NCBI GenBank assembly: GCA_018055515.1
Contig: JAGPHL010000042.1
Coordinates: 1 to 5,886 of the forward strand
Reading direction: 5' to 3'
From: Anaerolineae bacterium
Lineage (GTDB): Bacteria > Chloroflexota > Anaerolineae > B4-G1 > SLSP01
Length of the DNA: 5,886 bases
Below the pieces are notes generated by a model. It did not search any database. It was not told the origin of the DNA and worked only from the letters and a program-made list of their open reading frames with translations. The position numbers were made by a program, and so were the translations under genes. Shown one piece after another: positions 1 to 5,034 of the stretch; positions within the stretch are counted from its first letter, which is position 1, and each line of letters opens with the position of its first letter.

Positions 1-1056
1 CTCACCCGCGCACTCGCTGCTCTCGCGCCTGAGGAGCTCGCCCTCTTCTACAACGCGGAGCGAGGGATCAGCCCCCTTGCCGGACTGGAACGGCTCCCCA
101 CTCACACCGTCGCGTTGGGCTACAAACCCTGGCGGATGCTGGTCTGGGCCGGACAGCTGGCGCGCTTCCCCTTCAACCGCCTCGTGCCCGGCGCGACGCT
201 CTTCCACGCGACCGAGCATCTGCTCCTGCCGCTACACCACATCCCCACCGTCCTCACCGTCCACGATCTCATCTTCCGTCATCTGCCGGAACATCACAAA
301 CGGCTCAACCGCTGGTATCTCAATGCCACGCTGCCGCTCTACTGTCGCCGCGCCACGCACCTCATCGCCGTCTCCGAGGCCACCCGCCAGGACGTGATCG
401 CCGCCTACGGCCTCCCGCCGGAGAAAATCACCGTCATCCATGAGGCCGCCGATCCGCAATTCCGGCCGCAACCGCCAGAACGCATCGCCGCCGCGCGCGC
501 GCGCTATCAGCTGCCGGAGACCTACCTGCTCTACGTGGGGACCATCGAGCCGCGCAAGAATCTCACCCGCCTGCTCCATGCCTGGGAGCCGCTCTATCGC
601 GCCGGGGAGGCGCCGCCGCTCGTCATCGTGGGGAAGCGCGGCTGGCTGGTCGAGGATTTCTACGCCGCGCTGGAAGCTTCGCCGGCCCGCGAAGGGGTAC
701 GCTTCACCGGCTACGTCGCGGATGAGGACCTGCCCGCGCTCTACGCCGGCGCGCGTGCCTTCACCTTTCTCAGCCTCTACGAAGGCTTTGGACTTCCGCC
801 GCTGGAGGCGATGGCCTGCGGCGCACCGGTGCTCTGCAGCGACACCTCCGCGCTGCCAGAGGTCGTCGGCGACGCCGCGCTGACCGTGTCTCCCACCAGC
901 GTGGACGCGATCCGCGAGGGACTGCGACGCTTGCTCACCGCCGCCGACCTGCGCGCCGACTTGCGGGAACGCGGTCTACACCGCGCGGCGGCGTTCTCCT
1001 GGGAGCGCGCCGCCGCCGAAACGTACCGCCTCTACCGTCGCCTGCTCGCCCCGTGA
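1..1056 (+). CDS. GT4-family glycosyltransferase, 5' end outside window
   Basis: Retaining glycosyltransferase of the GT-B fold, GT4 family, which transfers a sugar from an NDP-sugar to a growing glycan at the cytoplasmic side of the membrane. The frame is open back to base 1, giving 351 residues in view. The internal TTG at 115 is not the start, because the residues before it (an ALAPEE helix, then FYNAERG) continue the family's N-terminal domain. About 20-40 residues are probably missing, including the first glycine-rich loop. Visible motifs are TVHDLIF (residues 86-92), AVSEATRQD (123-131), VGTIEPRKN (179-187, the nucleotide-sugar domain) and EGFGLPPLE (261-269). The last is the E-x7-E motif, with E261 and E269 as the donor-binding/catalytic pair. 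It resembles mannosyltransferases of capsule or O-antigen clusters, but donor and acceptor cannot be read from sequence. It ends with TGA, 5 bases from the convergent PDZ gene. The family call is firm; the substrate is unknown. Confidence 0.93.
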   Translation, partial: LTRALAALAPEELALFYNAERGISPLAGLERLPTHTVALGYKPWRMLVWAGQLARFPFNRLVPGATLFHATEHLLLPLHHIPTVLTVHDLIFRHLPEHHKRLNRWYLNATLPLYCRRATHLIAVSEATRQDVIAAYGLPPEKITVIHEAADPQFRPQPPERIAAARARYQLPETYLLYVGTIEPRKNLTRLLHAWEPLYRAGEAPPLVIVGKRGWLVEDFYAALEASPAREGVRFTGYVADEDLPALYAGARAFTFLSLYEGFGLPPLEAMACGAPVLCSDTSALPEVVGDAALTVSPTSVDAIREGLRRLLTAADLRADLRERGLHRAAAFSWERAAAETYRLYRRLLAP

Positions 1057-1061
1057 GGCGC

Positions 1062-1583
1062 CTACCCCTCGTCGAAGGGCGGCACATCAAAGTATTCGGG
1101 AGCCGGCAACAACTCCATGCCGGGGAACACCCCCAACGTCACCGTAAACTTGCGCTCCGCGTCGCCCCGTAACACGACCACCGTCACCTCATCGCCGGGC
1201 GCATACTGCGCCACAATGACATCCAGGGGCTGCTCTTCGGTAACCGCCTGCCCATCGAATTCGATGATCACGTCGCCGCTCCGCAAGCCAGCGCGCTCCG
1301 CCGGGCTATCTATGACCACGTCGGTGAGCAGCGCTCCCTCAGGCGTCATCTGGAAATAGACGCCCAACCAGGGGCGCAAGGACTCCTCCGGCGCATACGG
1401 CTCCCACTCCGGCGTTTCGTATCCGTCCTCCGAATATGACCCCGTTTCTATACGTTGCCCCGCCACCAATCCCACCACACCGCCCAGGCAGAGCCCCATC
1501 AGACAACACATCCCACTTACCACCAACAACAGACAGACAAGTCCCACCCACTTCCAGGTATTGGTGCTATTTGTGCCGTTCAT
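1062..1583 (-). CDS. Small membrane-anchored PDZ-domain protein
   Basis: A 173-residue protein. Residues 1-11 are polar, and about 12-42 form one long hydrophobic segment rich in Gly and Cys (C17, C26, C27, C32), best read as a transmembrane anchor or uncleaved signal. An acidic linker follows (about 43-69). A single PDZ domain covers about 70-152, with a PWLGVYF carboxylate-binding strand, then SPAERAGLRSGDVI and EFDGQAV, the core typical of HtrA/DegP- and RseP-type PDZ domains. The tail (153-173) is Pro- and acid-rich. No protease domain is present, so this is not HtrA; it more likely holds or recruits a partner by its C-terminus outside the membrane. The ATG is 4 bases after the PLD gene's stop and has AGGAG 7 bases upstream, so the two genes are almost certainly co-transcribed and perhaps translationally coupled. 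The partner is unknown. Confidence 0.88.
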   Translation of the reverse strand: MNGTNSTNTWKWVGLVCLLLVVSGMCCLMGLCLGGVVGLVAGQRIETGSYSEDGYETPEWEPYAPEESLRPWLGVYFQMTPEGALLTDVVIDSPAERAGLRSGDVIIEFDGQAVTEEQPLDVIVAQYAPGDEVTVVVLRGDAERKFTVTLGVFPGMELLPAPEYFDVPPFDEG

Positions 1584-1595
1584 TGCCTCACTCCT
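1584..1595 (-). promoter_or_regulatory. Ribosome binding site of the PDZ gene, inside the PLD gene end
   Basis: AGGAG (1595-1591 on the minus strand) sits 7 bases before the PDZ ATG and overlaps the last two sense codons (CAG GAG) of the PLD gene. Ribosomes finishing the PLD gene arrive directly at this site, which favours coupled translation. It also supports the ATG at 1583 as the true start. Confidence 0.75.
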
Positions 1596-2616
1596 GTGCT
1601 TGCTGATATACCCTTGAGAACTCTTCCAAATAACGCGCGGCGAGCTCCGGACTGTGGATGATCAACACGTTCTCATCGTTACTCTCCGCCGCACTGCGGG
1701 TGAAATTATAGGAGCCGGTGATCACGACCGCTTCATCCACGATGATGACTTTGTGGTGCATGGTATACGGATTGCCATCGAGCCGCACATCCACACCGGC
1801 CTGACGCAACGCCTCATAATCCGCGCCAGTAGCGGTGATTTGCTCCTCTTCGACCACCCCCTTCACCAACAGCCCCGCTTGCTGCTTGCGGGAAAGCACG
1901 CCGGCAATGGCGTTGTCCGTGAGAGTGAACGCCATGAAGCGGATGCTGGACTGCGCCGCTTCGAGCGCCGCCACGATTTGCGGCTGCGGCTTGTCCTCCG
2001 GCGCGAAATAAATCTCCAGGACGCCATCGCTCAACGGCAGCTGCGGATGGGGAGTGTTGGCCGGCGAATCCGGCCCGAAGAGCTGCTCCGTGAACATCTC
2101 CTCGAATTCGGTCGTGTAATCCTCGGCCACCGCGGCCGAAGTGAGGATGACCACATTGTTGTCGTTGCGATACGTCTCGCTGTACGTGAAGTTCCACGAG
2201 CCGGTCCAGACCGTGCGTCCGTCAATCACGATGAACTTGTCATGCATGAAGGGATCGCGGCGCTCGATGACGACCGGCGCCCCCGCCTGTTGCAGCGCCA
2301 CGGGACCACGCTCGTTTCGATACGTCCCCTCGGTGACCAGGCGCACCTGCACGCCGCGTTTATGCGCCTGTACCAACGCCTCCGTCACCGAAGGCAGATC
2401 CAGCTCGTACATCGCCACGTCAATGCTGGTCTTGGCGGCTTCGATAGCGGCGACCAGCTCCGCCTCCAACGCCGCGCCATTCGCGCCGGATTGGGTGAAC
2501 GCCGCCGTGAGCGTCACCCCGTCTTTGTCGGCAGGACCGGCGCCCGCCGGCAACTCGCAGCCCGCCAGCAGCCCCAGCAACAGCACGCCCCCCACGATTT
2601 TCCTGAACCCTCTCAT
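1588..2616 (-). CDS. Exported lipoprotein with two phospholipase D (HKD) motifs
   Basis: A 342-residue protein of the phospholipase D superfamily, whose members cleave phosphodiester bonds in lipids or nucleic acids through a phospho-histidine intermediate. Residues 1-19 form a lipoprotein signal (MRGFRK, then a hydrophobic stretch) ending in the lipobox LLAGC with C20 as the lipidated residue, so the enzyme acts outside the membrane. Two homologous halves follow. The first, about 36-178, has H125, K127, D132 and GSWN (139-142). The second, about 197-336, has H287, K289, D294 and GSYN (301-304). Both HKD motifs are complete, so one chain can form the whole active site. The similar openings of the halves (AIEAAKTSIDVAMY and ALEAAQSSIRFMAF) show internal duplication. 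The size fits small PLD-like nucleases or minimal PLDs better than cardiolipin synthases, which have membrane helices. Whether the substrate is DNA/RNA or lipid cannot be decided. It lies 36 bases after the phosphatase gene and 4 before the PDZ gene. Confidence 0.92.
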   Translation of the reverse strand: MRGFRKIVGGVLLLGLLAGCELPAGAGPADKDGVTLTAAFTQSGANGAALEAELVAAIEAAKTSIDVAMYELDLPSVTEALVQAHKRGVQVRLVTEGTYRNERGPVALQQAGAPVVIERRDPFMHDKFIVIDGRTVWTGSWNFTYSETYRNDNNVVILTSAAVAEDYTTEFEEMFTEQLFGPDSPANTPHPQLPLSDGVLEIYFAPEDKPQPQIVAALEAAQSSIRFMAFTLTDNAIAGVLSRKQQAGLLVKGVVEEEQITATGADYEALRQAGVDVRLDGNPYTMHHKVIIVDEAVVITGSYNFTRSAAESNDENVLIIHSPELAARYLEEFSRVYQQAQE

Positions 2617-2635
2617 ACTTCCCTCATCTTCCTCC
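2617..2635 (-). promoter_or_regulatory. Ribosome binding site of the PLD lipoprotein gene
   Basis: Two purine-rich stretches precede the ATG at 2616: GAGGG (2625-2621, 4 bases from the start) and GGAGG (2635-2631, 14 bases away). The nearer one is at a usable distance and the farther one too distant, so GAGGG is probably used. The 36-base gap to the phosphatase stop has no room for a clear promoter or terminator. Confidence 0.55.
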
Positions 2636-2652
2636 CCGCGCGCCAGGCCGGC

Positions 2653-3240
2653 TCACGCGAGAGAGCGGCTGAACTGCTCCAGGAGCGCCGTCTGGGGCGG
2701 CGTAGGACGCACGAAGACCCGCCGCGCGCGGATCGCGGCCCACGCCTCATCGGGCTTCATCCCTGTGGAGACGAGATACGCCGCCGCCATCAACGGCGCG
2801 CGCCCCACCCCCGCCGCGCAATGGATGTAGACCCCGCGTCCCGCCGCAATCTGCGCCGTGATGAAGTCTACCCCGCGCTGCAGCTCCGCCAACGAGGGCA
2901 CGGCATCATCCACCGTCGGCAGCCAGAGATAATGCTCCGGCGCAATGCCCCGCGCGGCGTCATCCGACTCAGCGCGCAGGTTGACCACGGCCTCAATGCC
3001 CCAGGCGCGCATACGGGACAAGCCCCGGCGCCGATGCTGCCCTCCCACGAACAGCAACGGCTGCACCTGGCTCACGGATTTGGGGGAAACGCCCTGCACC
3101 AGCGAGACCAGCTTGTCCCACACCCACAGCCAGGTGGAAGAAAGCCCCTGCTCCCGCAAGCGCCGGACGATAATGTAGACCAGCTTCGCCGGGGGGAAAG
3201 CCGCCAACCGTTGATGCGTCGCAAAGACATCCTGTTCCAA
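2653..3240 (-). CDS. Dual-specificity phosphatase-like protein, TTG start
   Basis: A 195-residue cytoplasmic protein of the cysteine-based protein tyrosine/dual-specificity phosphatase superfamily. The P-loop is HCAAGVGRAP (140-149), with nucleophile C141 and phosphate-binding R147. D111 or D112 (in PTVDDAVPS) is in place as general acid. VQPLLFVGGQ (59-68) and GIEAVVNLRAE (81-91) are the usual first strands of a DSP domain, which spans about 57-193. Residues 1-56 are an extra N-terminal helical part with several Trp (W37, W39, W41). The residue after R147 is Ala, where classic enzymes have Ser/Thr. The loop matches C-x-A-G-x-G-R, as in the glucan phosphatases laforin and SEX4, so a phospho-glycan substrate is possible; a phosphoprotein or lipid is equally open. 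The frame has a stop six codons upstream and no ATG or GTG near the start, so TTG at 3240 is chosen, supported by AAGG 8 bases upstream. TTG at codon 12 is the alternative. Confidence 0.88.
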   Translation of the reverse strand: MEQDVFATHQRLAAFPPAKLVYIIVRRLREQGLSSTWLWVWDKLVSLVQGVSPKSVSQVQPLLFVGGQHRRRGLSRMRAWGIEAVVNLRAESDDAARGIAPEHYLWLPTVDDAVPSLAELQRGVDFITAQIAAGRGVYIHCAAGVGRAPLMAAAYLVSTGMKPDEAWAAIRARRVFVRPTPPQTALLEQFSRSLA

Positions 3241-3252
3241 TTTGGCCGCCTT
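3241..3252 (-). promoter_or_regulatory. Ribosome binding site deciding the TTG start of the phosphatase gene
   Basis: AAGG (3252-3249, minus strand) lies 8 bases before TTG 3240. It is a modest Shine-Dalgarno match, but an in-frame TAG at 3258-3256 excludes any longer start and no ATG or GTG is available nearby. A weak site plus TTG suggests low expression. Confidence 0.45.
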
Positions 3253-3259
3253 GTGCTAA

Positions 3260-3316
3260 TTTTTTACCGCCGAGAGCGCAAAGTTCCCCTTGGATGTCCT
3301 GGCGTTCTTTGCAATC
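3260..3316. repeat. Degenerate intergenic inverted repeat (decayed palindromic element)
   Basis: Most of the 83-base gap between the HerA stop and the phosphatase start is taken by two arms, 3269-3283 (gccgagagcgcaaag) and 3298-3312 (cctggcgttctttgc). By my count they pair at 10 of 15 positions around a 14-base spacer. The arms carry GCAAAG/CTTTGC units next to GCG, and the element is flanked by a T-run at 3260-3265. From memory, this resembles the CTTTGCG-type palindromic repeats scattered between genes in many environmental bacteria. The pairing is too poor for a confident RNA hairpin, and no T-run follows it on the minus-strand transcript, so it is not called a terminator. Confidence 0.5.
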
Positions 3317-3323
3317 CATGTTT

Positions 3324-4961
3324 CTAGGGATACAGCGCTGAGGCGATGTCGGCGCTGTCCACGGCGTGACCCTGAATCTCGCCGTACAGATCGTCATAAT
3401 CGCGGGTGCGGATCACCACCGGCATGGGCACCGCATGGCCCAAAATCAGCGCCTGTTGCCGGGTCTCCAGCCGCGCCAGCACCTCCCGCAACGCCGCCGA
3501 CCCCGCCACCCCGGTGAACACCGCGCGGATGTCGTTTTCCTCGTCCAGCAGCGCCGTGATCCGGGTGCCGATCTGGCTCATCACCTCCGGATCAATCCCG
3601 CTGGGACGCTGGTCCACGACGAGCAAGGTGACGTTGTACTTGCGCATCTCGCGGGCAATCGTCCCGAAAATCGTGTGTTTGGCGATGGCGGGGTCGAGGA
3701 ACTTGTGCGCCTCCTCGATGGTGATGACCAACGGGCGCGGCTCCTGCCCCTGCCCGCCCAGAGACGCCTCCTTGCGCGTCACGTACGCCTGATGAATGCG
3801 CCGGGTGATATAGTTCGCCACAAGGATGTAGGCTTCCAGCGCGTTGCCGTACCGTCCAAATTCCAGCACCACGCTCTTGCCGCTGTTGATGTAATCCAGA
3901 ATCCGCCCGATGGGATCATCCGGGGCCTCGTCCACCAAAAAGCCGAAGCGGTGCAGCTGCGCCAGCTTCCGCTGAATCGCGCCCAACGTCCCCTCGTGGA
4001 TCTGCTTCCCGTCCTCGGTCAATGCCGCCAGTCCCTCATCCGGCTCATCGGAGAGCAAGCGGCGCACCCAGGCCGGTCCCAGCCGACGGCGGAGCATATA
4101 CAGAGCGTTAGTCTGCACCTCGGTGAAACCGAACAGCGGCGCGAGCATCTCCAAATCCTCCGGCTCCAGCTGCTCATAGCCGATGCGGACCGTGAAGTCC
4201 ACCTTGCTGCCCCGGCGGCGCGAGGACTCCGGGTCGAGCGTAAAGACGCTCACGCGCCCATCGTAAAAGAGCTGCCGCAGGCCCTTCACGTCCTGGCGCG
4301 ACTCGTCCTGGCTCTTCCAGCCATATTCGTTGTGCATGTCGAAGATGAGATTGACCGCCGCGCGCTCCTGGATGATGCCGGCGAGCACCATCCGCGTGAG
4401 AAAAGTCTTGCCCGTGCCGCTTTTGCCGAAAATGCCGCTGGAGCGCTCCACAAAGCGTTTGAGATCCAACGCGACGCGCGTGTCAGGCATCTCCAAGGGC
4501 TCGCCGATGTAAAAATGTCCCGCCTCGTCGGCGTTGCCGAAAATCTCGGCGACCTCTGCCGGGCTGGCGTCGTAGACCTGCGTGAAATGCGCGGGCACCG
4601 TCTTGGCCGGGCGCACCTCGCCCTTCTCCAGCACCAGCATCGGCGTGATGTGCACCCGTCCCGAGGTCAGCGTCCCGCGGTAGGCGCGCGCCAGAAAGCC
4701 GTCCGGGTCCGCCGGGGGGAACTGCTCCACCTCCGGATGCTGCGTCTCCAGCGCCACGTCGGTGATCATGCCGAAGAAGCGGCGCTCCGTTTGCCCCCGG
4801 ATCACCACATAGCGCCCCACCGCCAGCCCTTCGATGAGGCGATCGGGAGCGAGTTTGGCGTCCAGCCCCCGGCTCAGACTGCCGGAGACGACCACCCCCA
4901 GCGGCGAGGTCGTCACTGCTGGCGGGCGGGGGAACCAGCGCTCAAGTTCGGATTCAGGCAT
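3324..4961 (-). CDS. HerA-like ATPase (HAS-barrel + FtsK/HerA motor, DUF87)
   Basis: A 545-residue cytoplasmic ATPase of the HerA/FtsK superfamily. HerA forms a hexameric ring that moves along double-stranded DNA, usually with the nuclease NurA in end resection, and related ATPases drive several phage-defence systems. Residues about 15-160 resemble the N-terminal HAS-barrel used for partner binding (GVVVSGSL, VGRYVVIRG, FFGMITDVAL). The motor has Walker A GKSGTGKT (179-186), Walker B LVITIEEAH (411-419, with E416 and E417), and the conserved DQRPSGIDPEVMSQIGTRI stretch (450-468) that carries the sensor and arginine-finger region. It is somewhat longer than typical archaeal HerA (about 500 residues). 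The ATG has GAGGA 6 bases upstream, which supports the start. No NurA, SIR2, DUF4297 or other known HerA partner is in the window. The downstream PLD protein is exported and so an unlikely partner. The family call is firm; the process it serves is not. Confidence 0.93.
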   Translation of the reverse strand: MPESELERWFPRPPAVTTSPLGVVVSGSLSRGLDAKLAPDRLIEGLAVGRYVVIRGQTERRFFGMITDVALETQHPEVEQFPPADPDGFLARAYRGTLTSGRVHITPMLVLEKGEVRPAKTVPAHFTQVYDASPAEVAEIFGNADEAGHFYIGEPLEMPDTRVALDLKRFVERSSGIFGKSGTGKTFLTRMVLAGIIQERAAVNLIFDMHNEYGWKSQDESRQDVKGLRQLFYDGRVSVFTLDPESSRRRGSKVDFTVRIGYEQLEPEDLEMLAPLFGFTEVQTNALYMLRRRLGPAWVRRLLSDEPDEGLAALTEDGKQIHEGTLGAIQRKLAQLHRFGFLVDEAPDDPIGRILDYINSGKSVVLEFGRYGNALEAYILVANYITRRIHQAYVTRKEASLGGQGQEPRPLVITIEEAHKFLDPAIAKHTIFGTIAREMRKYNVTLLVVDQRPSGIDPEVMSQIGTRITALLDEENDIRAVFTGVAGSAALREVLARLETRQQALILGHAVPMPVVIRTRDYDDLYGEIQGHAVDSADIASALYP

Positions 4962-4972
4962 CAGGATTCCTC
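4962..4972 (-). promoter_or_regulatory. Ribosome binding site of the HerA-like gene
   Basis: GAGGA (4972-4968, minus strand) lies 6 bases before the ATG at 4961. It is a good Shine-Dalgarno match, preceded by a run of T. I see no clear -10/-35 pair between this site and the terminator-like hairpin at 5021-5004. Confidence 0.65.
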
Positions 4973-4978
4973 AAAAAA

Positions 4979-4992
4979 ATGCGTGATGCGTA
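4979..4992. repeat. Two tandem heptamers (ATGCGTG, ATGCGTA)
   Basis: Two adjacent 7-base units differing only in the last base lie just upstream of the HerA ribosome binding site. Two units alone could be chance. They resemble the short heptamer runs I recall from intergenic DNA of filamentous Chloroflexota, and a second short tandem repeat lies 15 bases away. Confidence 0.4.
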
Positions 4993-5021
4993 AAAATAAA
5001 ACCCGTGCGCACGTTCGCACG
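4991..5021 (-). terminator. Probable intrinsic terminator after the deacetylase gene
   Basis: On the minus-strand transcript the stem CGTGCG (5021-5016) pairs perfectly with CGCACG (5009-5004) across a 6-base loop (AACGTG). After two G, the T-rich tract TTTTATTTTT (5001-4992) follows. It begins 14 bases after the deacetylase stop at 5035. The stem is short (6 pairs, 5 of them G-C) and set two bases from the T-tract, so termination may be partial. If active, it separates the deacetylase from the HerA gene transcriptionally. Confidence 0.55.
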
Positions 5022-5023
5022 TT
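5008..5023. repeat. Perfect tandem octamer, two copies (CGCACGTT)
   Basis: Two exact copies of CGCACGTT (5008-5015 and 5016-5023). With the preceding CGTG they also form the palindrome CGTGCGCACG at 5004-5013. The repeat supplies most of the stem and loop of the proposed terminator, so the two features are the same bases seen two ways. Confidence 0.6.
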
Positions 5024-5034
5024 ACTTCTCCAGA

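Noticed and set aside
1062..1583. HtrA/DegP protease
   Set aside because: Only a membrane anchor and one PDZ domain are present. There is no trypsin-like domain or catalytic Ser-His-Asp, and the length of 173 residues leaves no room for one.
2613..2627. Four-codon mini-ORF (ATG AGG GAA GTA TGA) overlapping the PLD start
   Set aside because: GGAGG is only 3 bases before its ATG, too close for efficient initiation. It is most simply a chance reading of the purine-rich ribosome binding region.
3241..3323. Promoter for the phosphatase gene in the 83-base gap
   Set aside because: TTGCGC and TAAAAA lie on the minus strand, but only about 9 bases apart, far from the usual 16-18. No other convincing -35/-10 pair is visible.
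1654..3327. Long + strand open frame of 557 codons, opposite the PLD and phosphatase genes
   Set aside because: Its product is Arg/His/Gln-rich without any recognisable motif, and it runs antisense across two clear genes and their gaps. GC-rich codon bias on the minus strand explains the missing stops.
1588..4961. HerA plus PLD nuclease as a phage-defence system
   Set aside because: HerA-type ATPases do pair with nucleases in defence, but this PLD has a lipobox (LLAGC, C20) and is exported, so it would not meet a cytoplasmic HerA. A phosphatase gene and an 83-base gap also separate them.
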